Shown here piece by piece: positions 1 through 11,039 of a stretch of 64,000 nt of DNA. The position numbers and the translations under genes are program-made. The DNA is from Apricaphanius iberus (taxonomy: Eukaryota > Chordata > Actinopteri > Cyprinodontiformes > Aphaniidae): positions 2,038,501 through 2,102,500 of the forward strand of contig JAPXFQ010000184.1 of the NCBI GenBank assembly GCA_028564705.1, written 5' to 3'. The stretch's first letter is position 1, and every line of letters begins with the position of its first letter. The notes beneath the pieces are model-generated. The model had not been told where the DNA came from, did not search any database, and worked only from the letters and a program-made list of their open reading frames with translations.

Positions 1-113
1 TAGTAATATATTGCTGTATATTTTGTAAGTAATGCATTACATTACTCAGTTACTGAAAAAAGTCATCTTTTCATGTAACTCATTACTTTTGTAAGGTATT
101 ACTCCCAACACTG
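1..113 (-). repeat. hAT-type repeat end fragment
   Basis: The first 113 bases alternate short GTAAC/ATTAC-like words and finish with CCCAACACTG. Read in reverse this gives CAGTGTTGGG followed by GTAATNNNTTAC-like words, the look of a common teleost hAT terminus. Only one end is in the window, so length and target duplication cannot be judged. Confidence 0.5.
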
Positions 114-960
114 AGTATGGATAAGTATAAAACAAGGTAAACTGGCAGGATATGTACAAACTTTATTCCTTTAATTGATAATGTAATAGATACAGTTTAC
201 ATTTTCAAAACAAGTAAAATATATTTTTTAATCGATTCTCTTCAAAACAGCTCCATTAAAGAGTTAAAACTATTTGATGTTGTTTTTGTGGCTGTTGAGA
301 TCTCTTTGTATCCCATAATTAGCAGCCCTCACAGAAGTTAATCCACAGAGCTCTCAAAACAGAGGGGGTGATTCATGTCTGCTATCTAAGGTGGTCATTG
401 TATTGTCTCCCACAGGCAAGAACATGTTGATGTTGCACAAAAAGGCTTTTCATTGAAACAGGGAAGTTGAGAGAGGAAAAATATGTAATGCCCTGTTTTG
501 TGTTTGTTGGTGTTTGGACAATCATAGTTTGTAACACTTTGTCAAATTAGTGTGTGCAATGTTGAATGTAGAAAACATTAATTCAAGCAATGCCACCAAT
601 GTGTTGTCAGATTTTTGTTTGATTTCGGTCCATTAGCTGTGAGGTGGAAAAAAATGTTTATGATCAAACAGATAAATATAATCACAGATGGATGGATAGA
701 AATTTTGTGGCCGATAATTTGGTTTGCGCTTTTTCCCCCGCAAAGTTTGGATCGGTCTGTTCAGATTTCACTTTAAGAATTACGGTATACTTTAAAATGA
801 GGGCAGCATTATTGTAAACGTCTGCGTATCTGCGAGAACAGTTGATAGAAAACTGCTTTATTGACGTTTTAAAATCAAGAAGAAGAAAAAAAGATATATT
901 TGACAAACTTTCTTTAGCATGCTATATTAAGGATTAGTGTGTTAGCAGCACAGCTATATA
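114..960. other. No gene recognised (AT-rich flank or intron)
   Basis: AT-rich sequence with short open frames only. I see no splice-flanked coding segment and no recognisable transposon terminus. It may belong to the first coding intron of rnf13. Confidence 0.4.
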
Positions 961-1230
961 TATAGTTATATTTTAGATTCCTCCAAGCAGCCACCCCTTG
1001 CTCTGATTACTGCTTTGCATTCTCTTGAGCTTCAACAGGTAGTCACCCGAAATGGTTTTCCAACAGTCTTGAAGAAGTTCCCAGAATTGCTTAGTACTTG
1101 TTGGCTCTTTTGCCTTCACTCTGCGGTTCATCTCACTCCAAATCATCTCGATTGGGTTTAGGTCCAGTGACTTTGGAGGCCAGGTTATTTCACACTTTTT
1201 TTTGGTAAAATTACTACATAATTCCATATG
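961..1230 (-). mobile_element. Tc1-like transposase C-terminal remnant
   Basis: The reverse strand encodes a peptide containing PPKSLDLNPIEMIWSEMNR, close to the Tc1/mariner signature around the third catalytic acidic residue (SPDLNPIE-LW). It continues into the usual C-terminal helices ending near LLKLKRMQ. Only the last roughly 80 residues remain; the HTH domain, the first catalytic residues and the inverted repeats are not visible. It is a dead fragment. Confidence 0.8.
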
Positions 1231-2089
1231 TGTTCATTCATAGTTTTGATTCCCTCAGTGAGAATCTACGATGTTAATTTGTCCAAACATTTGGTCTGTA
1301 CTGTACACTCTGTAAAATGTTGCTGTCAGTGCAAACTGGTGGCTCCAAAGAGAACATTTGGTCTAAACGTTATCTGTTTCCAGTCAACCGCTGATTTCTC
1401 TGTGAGTTTTCAATAATAAATAGAGTGAACATCTAAGGAATGCCTAAATGAATTAAGACGGCTATCTTAAAGTGCATGAAATAAACCATCCCTTTTTCTT
1501 TTTCAAAGCAGGAATGCTATTGAGATTTTCTTTTAAACTTTAATCAGTGTGGATGTTACATGCTGACTCACATCAATCCAGAAAAACAAAAGGGATTATC
1601 ATACAGTCAATGCACTTTGTTTATGTAGGCAGGAATGTTTGTGTTATGTAAGAACAGGATTAATCTCTCTCTTCGTTTCGCTTCTTTTTTTCTTTTCTTT
1701 TTTTTACATCAAATCTCTGTTTCATCAATCTATTCTCTTTATGACTGTCCATGTTGCTGTTCAGAGGGGACAGAAAGATTTATCACCATGCATACTTGCA
1801 GCTCAAGTGTCCGAGAGCTTCCAAAGTTACTCCCTTCGTTTGCTGCCTATGTTTGTCTCATGCCTGGTTGTGTTTGGCACCTGATTGTCACCGTGTGTGA
1901 TTTTTACAACACATAGTAGCATTTTGTTGTCGAATGTAGCCGAGTAATTAACCACATTACCAGAGATCAGGACTGGGGGGAAGGAAAGCTTTGTTTTCAT
2001 GGTAAAGAGGAGCGATGTATTGATTATCGTGGTAAAAGAAAGTAAACTAAAGCAGGATTTTAAATACCGTACTTTCTAAGGAGCGACTG
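1231..2089. other. No gene recognised
   Basis: AT-rich, with pyrimidine runs near 1680-1710. The short open frames here have no similarity I recognise and no convincing splice signals. Confidence 0.4.
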
Positions 2090-2440
2090 ATATGGAATAT
2101 TTTAGTGCAGATACCGTTTTTCTTCTTCTTTTTAACCAGCCTTAGCCGATGAGCGATACGGCTGCCGATTTTTTTTTTTAAAGCCAATATTTGGAGCCGA
2201 TACTATATTCTGCCCCCTTAATTTACATCATAAAAACAATGATGATAACAAATGTTACAAGTCCCAGTTTAACATTTATTGAACTTTGAAGCAATATTTA
2301 AAAAAAATATTTAACAAATAGTAAACCTAGGTGAGGTAGAACAAGTAGAGAAGCAATATTTAACATTATAAAAACATTTGAGGTAGAATAAGTATAAAAA
2401 AAAAGATTTCGGTGCGGAAAGACTGCGTAATGAGAATTCT
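2090..2440. repeat. Degraded hAT-like MITE with CCGAT motifs
   Basis: This stretch has GACTGATAT, GCCGATGAGCGATAC and GAGCCGATAC near 2088-2205, then an AT-rich core with TTTATTGAACTT. The same combination occurs in the well-bounded hAT MITE at 14923-15568, so I read it as an older relative. Ends and target duplication are not recoverable. Confidence 0.35.
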
Positions 2441-3167
2441 GAAAATAAATATTCTAGCATCAATAAAATAATTACACTATTGCACGCAGTAGAAACAAGT
2501 AAGCAGCATAATAAAGTATATGGTATATGTAAAGTATATGGTGCACTTATGTCAGTGATGCCCAATTCTTTTCCTCCAGAGCTACCGGCCAGCAACTTTT
2601 AGACGCATTCCTTCTGAATTAAATGTCTGAATTATTACATCATCGTGTCATTTGGCTCCGCAGAGGCCTGCTACCAAAGCGTCATTCATTAGAGTCAGTA
2701 ACATGAGAAAGGATGCAAATAAATGTGCAGCGTAGCAGCTCTCAGGGACCGGACTCAGTGCTGCCATATTCAACCCCACCTAGCCAGGACTGTATAGAAC
2801 AGTGTTTTCCTGGAGTTACAGCTGCAGGTCCTTTGGGGGGAGAGGGGGGCCTTTTTGAAAGACTTTCAATTAGATTTAGCTCCAACTTTGAGCAGGTCTT
2901 CCTAACATCTAAATGTGCCTGGATTTAAATCATATCACTGTAGCTCTGCCTTTATCTTTATGGTCATTGTCTTTCCAAAAGGTGAACTCGTGTGCCAGTC
3001 TAAAGCTTTTTGCAGCCACCAACAGGTTTTCTTCCAGGATTGTGCATCTTTCTCCCCATCTCCTCTGACCAGCTCCCTGTTTTCCTGCTGAAAGAAAGCA
3101 GCTCCCTAAGCGTTACAATGGTTTCATCACTTAACACGGGCCCTCACGTTAATCATGTTGTGAGGTC
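2441..3167. other. No gene recognised
   Basis: Intermediate GC content with no coding or repeat signature that I can name. Confidence 0.35.
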
Positions 3168-4345
3168 CTGCTGAGACGCCTCTCAAAGATTAAACTTATT
3201 CTAAAAAGATGCCACCTTGAGTCTGTCGTTCGCGCTTTTATTACTTCACGACTTGAATACTGAAACTCAGTACTCCATGGCACAAATTCATCGAGTATTG
3301 CTCGACTTCAGCTGGCGCAGAACGCTGCTGCACGTTTTTTGACTGTCATAGGACGGGGACAGTGGCCGGGTCCTGGCAAATTTGCACTGGCTTCCTGTCT
3401 TGATATTTGTTTCTATATCACTTCACGGGTTGGCGCCTGCATACCTGTCTGGTTTGCTTCTTCCGCAAGCTGACCATCACTTAGGCCACGGTCACACTGC
3501 AGGTGAAAGCACATTAAATCCGACTTTTTTGCCCCTATGCGACCCATATCTGATCTTTTTCTGGCGGTCGGAACGGCACAAATCCGATTATTTTCAAATC
3601 CGACCCAGGTCACTTCAGTATGTGGTACTGAATCCGATACATATCTGATGTTATTGAAAGCGGCTGAGGTCTGAACGGCCATGTCGCTTTAAATCCGTCT
3701 TTTGTGTCAGTGACGTCAATAATCAGCGCTGGAGAATACACGGAGGCAGCAGCCACTGCTCCAAACAAGCCCATTGTTAAAGCACGAGCTCTCTTTTTTT
3801 CTTGTCATTCTTTCTCTAATTAATTTGTCAAAACTCCGTCGGTTCCGACTATGCAAGAATTTATAGACTGCTAAAGAAACGCTTACATCTGTAGCTGCTA
3901 TTTTCCCTTCCGTAAACAGAGCGCGTTGTGTGTGACGTACTATGGTGACATCTCATCTTCTTCTGTGCATGCGGGGCGCTGTGGAGCCGTGAAACGTTCA
4001 CACTGGAGTGCGTTTGCTGTCGCATTTTATCGGTAGTGTAAACGACCAAACCAAAAAAATCGGATTTGATCAAAAAAATCGGAATTGAGCATTAAGACCT
4101 GCAGTGTGAGCGTAACCTTACTTTTGTCCCCGAATGTCCGGCATAAATGTCGTGGTGACCGTGCCTTTTAGCCCTGTGACCTGTCACTCTGGAACGCGAT
4201 TCCTGTCTTGATAAGGGCATCTTCATCCACCAATGATTTTAAGTCCCGATTTAAAAACCAACCTTTAGCTGTTCCTTCCTTTTTAACGTATTATTTATAG
4301 CTCCTGTGCCCTGTATTTTTTTTTCTTATGTTTTCTGTGAACTTT
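3168..4345 (+). mobile_element. L2-like LINE, 3' part, split by a MITE
   Basis: Forward translation at 3168-3480 gives pieces typical of the C-terminal part of L2/Rex-type reverse transcriptases: LLRRLSKIKLIL, AFITSRLEY, SIARLQLAQNAAARFLT and LHGLAPAYLSGLL. The reading resumes after an inserted MITE at about 4121 with LWNAIP and FKSRFK, and a T-rich 3' end follows near 4300-4345. In-frame stops and frameshifts show it is inactive. The two halves join cleanly when 3484-4120 is removed. Confidence 0.8.
3484..4117. mobile_element. Harbinger-type MITE with TTA target duplication
   Basis: The left end GGCCACGGTCACACTGCAGGT and the reverse complement of the right end GGTTACGCTCACACTGCAGGT are near-perfect terminal inverted repeats. 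TTA stands at 3481-3483 and again at 4118-4120. A 3-bp TWA duplication with GG-starting ends is the hallmark of PIF/Harbinger elements. The interior (634 bp) carries repeated AATCCGA words and no intact transposase. It sits inside the L2-like LINE, so it is younger than that LINE. Confidence 0.8.
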
Positions 4346-4489
4346 TTTATGTTTATGTACAGCACCTTCATTGGCTCTCATCCTATTTTATTTCTCTTTT
4401 TATAATTATCTTTATTATTTTTTATTTAAAGACAACAAGCATGGAGCAATCTTCAATTATCTTATATCATACAACGCAGGCAAGTCACA

Positions 4490-4900
4490 GCAGTATGTAG
4501 ATATTGAACAGAAGGGGTCCCAGGATGGAGCCCTGGGGGAATTCCAAATTTGATTTCTGTCTTTTGTAAAGAAAAATTGCCTATTGACACAAATCATTTC
4601 CTGTTCTTCAGGTAGGGCTCAAACCAGCCAATTTCTGTACTGGAGAGTCCAACCCAGCTCTCCAGTCTTTCCAGTAGTGTTTTATGATCAACAGTGTCAA
4701 ATGCTGCACTTAGGTCCAACAGAACCAGCACTGTGGATCTGTATTTATACGGCTGTCATTGAGGGAAGTTTCAGTGCTGTGATGAGCATGGAAACCGGAC
4801 TAAAAGATATCAAAGCAGTTGGTTATTGTTAAGAATTTATTTAACTCTTGACAGCTTTTTCAACAATCTTACCGATGAATAGAAGATTAGAGATTGGCTT
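4490..4900 (-). mobile_element. L2-like LINE reverse transcriptase palm fragment
   Basis: On the reverse strand 4720-4676 reads LVLLDLSAAFDTVDH, the motif A block of the reverse transcriptase palm, and 4540-4492 reads PQGSILGPLLFNIYIL, the motif B block. Between them are SWVGL- and AWFEPYL-like pieces with a frameshift. The YADD block is not found at lower coordinates, so the fragment is truncated there. It faces the 3168-4345 LINE in opposite orientation and is probably an independent insertion. Confidence 0.8.
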
Positions 4901-4959
4901 GTAGTTCTGCATCAACGTGTCACATTCGTTTCTTGACACATAACGTACCTTTTACCGTT

Positions 4960-5085
4960 TATTCAACCTAGACCTTTTACGTTTCCTTCAGTTATCCACA
5001 GTTCTGTGTGTTTACATGAAATCCTGGTGAAATACATCAACTTTTGTGGCTGTAATGGAACTTTTCTAAGGCAGTGTATAGAATA
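4960..5085 (+). mobile_element. Tc1-like terminal fragment (tentative)
   Basis: GTGAAATACATCAACTTTTG, then TGTGGCTGTAATGGAAC and a final AAGGCAGTGTATAG resemble the right end of the common teleost Tc1 family whose older copy lies at 20036-23970 (TTTGTGGTTGTAATG...AAGGCACTGTA). No transposase is attached. The assignment rests on remembered consensus. Confidence 0.4.
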
Positions 5086-6216
5086 TTTACCTTCTTAACC
5101 AAGAACTGCTCCAAGTTTCTAATAATTATAAGTCGTGCTGTAAATTTAGAGTTTTTTTCTTTAATCTCAAGAGAAACATCTGGCGTCACAAGATGACACA
5201 AGCCTGTTTATTTCCTTATGATTCCCCACAGGGAAGGAGGCTCCATACAGAGCTTTTCCTGTTTCCAGTTGCACAACTCGATGTTTACAGTCAACTCAGC
5301 TTTGGCACCAGACAGCTGTAAGCCTGTATTCACCGACTGTATGCACCATATGAAGCTTCTTGTTGTTTCATGCGTCTCTAACTCTGCTTCAGTCCTGGAA
5401 TAATTAACTTCAGGTGGAAAAAAGTTTTATTTTTTTATTTTATGAAATGACTATAAGAAAGTTGTTCTTTTCCAAAGTAAAACTCTTAATTTTAAGCTTA
5501 CAGCTTTCTAGATCATCACAGAAAATGCTTTGTAGAGATGGTAAATTGATTTTGTTGTTTCATCATGACATATCAGATTTGTGAAAGCTCCTGATTCTAC
5601 AGTATTTTTAGATAAGTCTGGGATTAAAAGCAAACAAAGGATAAATCTCTTTCAGTGTAAGAAATTTAATTAGGCTAGTTGCTAGTTTTGGTTGCCGTGA
5701 TTTTTTTAAATTTATTTATTTTATTTATTATGTTGTGCCCCAGAAGCAAAACCACAATTTATAAATAAATCTGACTCCCTTGAACCATAAATATTTCTCA
5801 TCCCACTCTCCTTTTGTTTTTTTTGGTTTTCTTTCTTTCTATTTGTTTGTTTTGTGTTTTCCTTCAGTTTTGCAAAATGTTGACTGTTTTTCTACACAGC
5901 AATTTATTAAAACAGATGCTAACCATAAGAAGGTACACATTTGAAAGAAGTAAAAATAAAGGTTTAATACAATATTTTTTTCATCTAACAAATCCGATTT
6001 GGCTCTGAGGGCTTTTTTTTACGGTTTATGAAAGATGGAAGAGGAGGACAGACAGACAAACAACCTCCACCTCATCTGTTCCTTAGTAATTCTCCGTTGC
6101 TCAATGGATTACCCCTAAAGAAGCAGCTTAAGTATTTTCCTCCAGACATAAAAATGCTGTTAAAGTTTATTTCACTTGATCTTTACATAAAATACTTATA
6201 CTTTGCTTTTCTGCAG
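5086..6216. other. No gene recognised; AT-rich
   Basis: Long T-rich stretches (for example 5695-5730 and 5812-5870). An acceptor-like TTCCTTCAG near 5865 is not followed by a coding segment I can support. Confidence 0.35.
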
Positions 6217-6262
6217 GCCAACAATGGCAGTACGTCAGATGAGGAGCTAATGGCTCAATATG
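6217..6262 (+). other. Exon-like 46-nt segment, unassigned
   Basis: CTTTTCTGCAG ends at 6216. Then 46 nt read openly as ANNGSTSDEELMAQY plus one base and are followed by GTAATA at 6263. A polypyrimidine tract with CAG, an acidic Ser-rich peptide and a GT donor make it exon-like. It matches no RNF13 or profilin segment I know, and its length (not a multiple of three) would shift the rnf13 frame if spliced in. It could be chance. Confidence 0.2.
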
Positions 6263-7208
6263 GTAATAAGGAAAACAGAAAGCAAAGGACGCACACTGTT
6301 GATTTGCTGTGTAGCTTCGAATGGTTCTGTTTTGTTTGTTTTTTCACAGTAGTGCAGTTGGGGTTTTTTTTTCTCACTGTTGCTTTGCAGCAAGAATCTT
6401 CTAGGTTTAAATCCCTGCCTGCCGCCCTGGGCATGCATGGGTTCCTTCCACAGTCTTAAAGAAGATGTGTTAGATTAATCTGTCTCTTTAAATTTTCCTG
6501 CGATATGAGTCTGTGTGTGCATTATTCATGGCCCTGTTCTTCACCATGTTAACCTGTCCAGATTTCTTAGTAGTCTCATTTAAAGTGTTTCAGATCACCA
6601 GAGAAATGTCTATATATGACGAAGATAACCTGAAAAAATACACAATGCAATTTTCAAGTGAATATTTCAGTTATTACGGCCCTGTTTTAATGATCGATTC
6701 AGCCACATTAGCAGCAACAGCTGACCTCAAGCGTTTGTCTTCGCTGATGATTGTTCTTTTTACATCACTGTGGAGCAATTCTATCACACCCTTTTTTTGA
6801 TGTCATTTATTCAGTCAGTTTGGATGTTTTGTGGGCAAGAACAGCCTGTTTTAGTTAATCCCACAGTACCACGGTTGAATTTAATTTCAGACTTTGACTG
6901 GGACACTTAAAAGTTAGCTTGTTGGCATTGTTTGGTGTGTGATGTATAAATAAAGCATGTTTGATTTCATTTCATTTCATTTTATTGAGAGCCCCATTAG
7001 CTCCAGACTCATTGCAGGAGCTATTCTGCCTGGGGTCTCCTTCATTTTCATTACAAATGTTTACAATATTACATAACAGAAAAACAAACAAACAAAACAA
7101 CACCACGCACACACACATACACACACTCACAAAACAAACTGTGGGAGCTCAATGTGGAATCAAATAAAAACATATTACATAAAACCAAAAAGAACGATCA
7201 GTAGTTAT

Positions 7209-7261
7209 TAGGGCTGCAACTAACGATCAATGTGTAATCGATCAATTTATCTATTAAAATT

Positions 7262-7275
<14 letters not shown>
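7209..7275 (+). repeat. MITE terminus (TAGGGCTGCAACTAACGATC)
   Basis: TAGGGCTGCAACTAACGAT followed by TCGATCAATTTAT looks like one end of an abundant teleost MITE. The other end is absent; the element runs into an AT microsatellite. Confidence 0.4.
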
Positions 7276-7296
<21 letters not shown>

Positions 7297-7300
7297 ATAT
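7276..7300. repeat. (AT)n microsatellite
   Basis: About a dozen tandem AT units followed by AATATAATATT. Simple sequence repeat. Confidence 0.9.
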
Positions 7301-7559
7301 AATATTTTTTGTATTTTTTGTATTGTTATATTATTATATGTATAAAAGTGGCGCCACTTGAGGACATTCCGATGGAGCAAACCCAAAGCAAATGCCTGCC
7401 GGAGGCTCCCAGTGCCAATTCATGAAATGTACAATGTATAAAACACCACAGACCCCAACCACAAAAACAAAGCAGGTCTTCAACAAAAACACAAAATGTT
7501 CATGTAACCAGAATTCATTCTTGTGTAAACATCTGATGGTAACAAACTGATTGCTGGAA

Positions 7560-7960
7560 ATAGTCCTTTTTTTGATGTTCTGCTGGGGGCAGAATTCATG
7601 GCTCCATAGTTTAAGACGTCCACGTCCTGAAGCAACAAACCTGTTCACCTGTTATGATGTTCTGTGTCATCATGATCCTTCCATGGAGGCCATTTTGTGC
7701 TTTCTGACAGTTGAATAATTAACACTGACCTTAAATGAGGTTTCCTCTCGTCGTTGCCCTGGGTTCCTTCGTGATCTCCTCGATGAGTTGCACGTGATCG
7801 TAATATGCGGAGGAATTTCTGTTGGCTGCCCAATTCCAGGAGAAATTTATAGCTATTCCAAATATTTCCATTCGTGGTAGAGGACTGGAGCTCTAAAGCC
7901 TTGGAAATGGATTTGCTATTATTTCTCCAGGCTAATATGCCAATTCATTGTTCATTCTTT
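7560..7960 (-). mobile_element. Tc1-like transposase fragment, internally deleted
   Basis: Typical Tc1 non-coding-strand text is recognisable: GGCAGAATTCATGGCTCCAT and GTCCTGAAGCAACAAA near 7588-7640, then AACACTGACCTTAAATGAGG, GATCTCCTCGATGAGTTG and CTAAAGCCTTGGAAATGG up to about 7915. These correspond to the middle and the N-terminal HTH part of a Tc1-like transposase on the reverse strand, with the segment between them deleted. Same family as 61416-62612. Confidence 0.6.
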
Positions 7961-8639
7961 GAACACCTCAAACATTTGTGTGTAGCAACAAACCGAACAC
8001 CCCGGAACACCCCGGAGAAATGTCAAATTTTCACACTGTAAAGGCTCTTTAAACAGTTTTCTTAGTTATGAGTCACTAATTCAGTTCTGCACCTTCATCG
8101 GTCACATGTTTTTTCTTCTTCATGTTCTGGTAAATGCACAGTAACGAACTAATCACCAGCAGAGACTTAGGCAAGCTTTGTACTCCAGCTGAACTTGTTG
8201 TCACGAAAAAAGGATTTTCAAGCCTGGAAATCCATTCCTGTAATCCTTTTGATGTTGAGAATTTGAGTTGAGCTTTCTGATCTGCAATCTGACACATCAG
8301 CTCATTGGTGCGATTAACCGGGTGTTGGAGAGAAGTGTGGCATTATTAGGCAAGCTCTCAGTTCTTCTTTCCTGCTCTTTGTTGGTTTATAATTGAGGCC
8401 TGCAACCTTTACATGCCAAAGAGCTATTTTTGATCTTGGTCCAGCTAAACCCATCTAAGATCATTCTGTTGTAGAGATTCAATGCCGTTATTCCATGAAA
8501 AACAGCTAAAACCTGCATTTGTTATTATATCCGTATTTAAAAACATTTTTTGAGTCTTAAAGTCATTGAAAGCCAGTGAGTGGTCCAAAAACCATAAGTC
8601 CAGGTTAAACAACTCATGGGAGAAAGTCAGAAAAGTAAT
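7961..8639. other. No gene recognised
   Basis: AT-rich sequence without coding or repeat hallmarks. CCCCGGAACA is tandemly repeated twice near 8000-8018. Confidence 0.35.
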
Positions 8640-10215
8640 CTGGATTGTTTGCGTATTTCTAGTAATTATTTCATTTTTTTATTTCCTGGAGAAAGCATGG
8701 CAAAGCCCAATCAGAGCAGCTTTAAAGGCGAAGTACCGTTTCTTCAACCTAGATCTTGTTTGTAGCATTGAATGTGTACATTTACTCACCCTGACAAGTT
8801 TGGTTCGACTGGAAGTCCTTCGGGAGAAGTTTATATCCATTCGTGATCAGCGTACAGCCATATCATGGGATTTAATGGGGAAACCAAAGTGCAGGCTTTG
8901 AATAAGGCATTATTTGCCACTAAACTCCTTCATTTCACAAATGTTTTATTATGACTTGCTAGCGCTATTTCCCTGTGACTGTGGAGCGTCTTGGAGGAGC
9001 TGCATTGTTTTCATGCTGGGCGTTGTACAGGCTTTTCTTCCAACCAATTCCAACTTTAAGCTTGGTTCATGCTTGACGCATGTACATGCCTCGCAGAAAT
9101 GAGACGTGCGGAATCGGCCGAGCGCCTTCTAGTAGCGTTTATACTTTTTGCTGCTTTTCCCTGCTGAGAATCAATATTCTTGAAGACTGTAGGGGACGGC
9201 GTAGGGCTCTACAGCATGCATACAACACTACACCATAGTAGAAGTAGTAATTACTGTTGTTTACCAGATGGCCACACCCTTGAGCTCAAACAAAGCAGAA
9301 CTTTTATGCTGTTTACTTAGGAAAAAAGACGAAAAAGGAGATGGTCCACTCGTCCATTAAAACACAGTTGATCGCAGTGATCTCTATAGGCCGAATCATA
9401 AAGATGTCTGTATTTACAAAACTCCGGCAATAGGAGCTCTTGCCAGTCCGCCATGTTTTTCTGTGCGGGACCGTCCGCTTTGTTACAAAATTTCCTAGGT
9501 GCGCGGTGTGGAAATTTGGGTCTCCGGAGAGGCGTGGTTGCTGAAATGATGTAATTTGGCCGCGTGGAGCCGTGCGGACCGCACGGATGCATCAAGCGTA
9601 AACCAAGCTTAAGATATCAGTGACTTCACTGCCATACGTCATTGCACCTGGAGTCTGTGCAGGTTGTGGAGAGGGAGCCATGGAAGCTAAAATTAGTCCA
9701 TTTGGTCATTTTGAAACCTGCAAACACGAACCATGTTGTTTGCAGTAGCAGGTTCTATCTAACCGACCACCTTCGTAGAGCACAGAGGGATAGTCAGACT
9801 ACAACTGGGATGGGGCAAGGCAGTGACGACGTTGAAATCGGCGGTTGTTGTAAGTGGGAATAAAGTCCCTCTAGACACACCTGAAGACAACCTCCAAGAT
9901 GCTTCAAACACACGGGGAATAGTGCCAGAGATTCATAACAAAACATTCATAAAATGAAGGAATTTTGTGGCAGATAATGCCTCATTTAGAGACGCCGCTT
10001 TGGGTGCCCCACCAACTCATTATATGGATTGTGAATGGATCTATATATCTCCCAAAGGATTTCAAGTCGCACAAAACTTGCCTGGTTGAGTAAATTAATG
10101 TAATGCAAGCTACAAATGAGGTTCAGGTTGCAAAAAAACAATGCTTCCTATTTAAGTTCACGAGAGAAAATGCCAAAAAATGCAAAGTGCCCATTATTAG
10201 CTTGTTGTGTTCATT
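8640..10215. repeat. Long imperfect inverted repeat (about 330-370-bp arms)
   Basis: About 8640-9010 pairs with the reverse complement of about 9880-10215. Matching words include AAGGCATTATTTGCCAC against GAGGCATTATCTGCCAC, CTCCTTCATTT against TTCCTTCATTT, GACAAGTTTGGTTCGACTGG against GGCAAGTTTTGTGCGACTTG, and GCGTCTTGGAGG against GCATCTTGGAGG. The arms are clearly related but diverged with indels. The loop holds the Harbinger-like segment 9053-9610. It could be a foldback element or two head-to-head copies of one unknown repeat. Confidence 0.7.
9053..9610 (-). mobile_element. Harbinger-like element with MADF-type coding remnant
   Basis: The left end AAGCTTGGTTCATGCTTGACGCAT and the reverse complement of the right end AAGCTTGGTTTACGCTTGATGCAT form inverted repeats at about 9058 and 9610, next to TTTAA and TTAAG. 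The reverse strand within 9317-9595 encodes WQELLLPEFCKYRHLYDSAYRD, which resembles the start of the MADF/Myb-like DNA-binding protein of Harbinger transposons (L-P-E-x-x-K-Y-x-H-L-Y-D). No DDE transposase is present. Confidence 0.65.
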
Positions 10216-11039
10216 CTTCAGGGGAATAGAGCCTCAACAGTGACGTTTGGAAACCAGCACAGATGGACCAGTTCCTGTTTTTTGCGGGTCTCACCAATTG
10301 CTGAAGCGGCTGGAGGGAAATCCTCAGTTCACTGCACCAACAGGCCGGGATATTTTTTACTAGGGCGTAGCTCAACTTAAATAAGTCATTTTTTCACCCT
10401 TTTTGTACTTTTCTAATGTAAGAAGGGAAGCTTTCTGTCCGAACTGGTGATTTACAGTCGCTTTCTGTAACTTTTTCAGGATTCACTGTAAGAAAGTTTG
10501 ATCCTGTGGTGCTCATTGGTAATACACATCAGAATGAGATCAGTTATAAGAGTCAACTGGTCCAAATAGAGATTAGTACCATAATCAAATGGAATTATAG
10601 AAAATAATCCAAATTTAAATGAAATTAAAAGCAACCATGAGCAATGATTTATTTCGAGAGAGAAAAACGTGAATCATTGTTAAAACCCCCAAAATATTCA
10701 CGCCGGGTTAAGAGATAAGAGGATTTGGGTTACACGTATTCATTTCCTGTTTTGTTTTTTTCTACTAGCAGCAGAGCTTTAAACAAGCCTGATAGAAAGC
10801 ATCACTCTGACAGGATTAAATGTAATCCTTGTGAATTCATTTGGAGAAAAAAAATCCCCCCTATCCTCCCTGTGAAGTTCTGTTGCTACATGAAATTCCC
10901 TCAGTTTGTCAGCATTCAAGCAGTTCTATAGTATCTACTGTAGGTGGCTGCTGTCTAATGAGTAAAAATGTATTTGCATTGGAATGCAGCTCCCTTAAAT
11001 AAAGTCCAACGCAGCCAGTTTTTTTTCTGAGGTTGTCCT
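10216..11039. other. No gene recognised
   Basis: AT-rich with short open frames only; no family recognised. Confidence 0.35.

Larger units (their letters stand above)
6263..7559. other. Gene-free stretch with simple repeats
   Basis: Holds a (TTTCA)n-like run at 6964-6983 and a segment at 6985-7060 (GAGAGCCCCATTAGCTCCAG...GGGGTCTCCTTC) that resembles the reverse complement of a common teleost LINE 3' end. A (CA)-rich run lies at 7085-7130. No gene recognised. Confidence 0.35.

Noticed and set aside
3168..4900. Single LINE insertion with twin-priming inversion
   Set aside because: The inverted piece (4490-4900) lies beyond the 3' end of the forward piece. Twin priming would put the inverted 5' part upstream, so two insertions are more likely.
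6028..6459. 143-codon + strand frame
   Set aside because: Low-complexity ends and no domain as a whole. Only the central 46-nt exon-like piece is worth noting and is listed separately.
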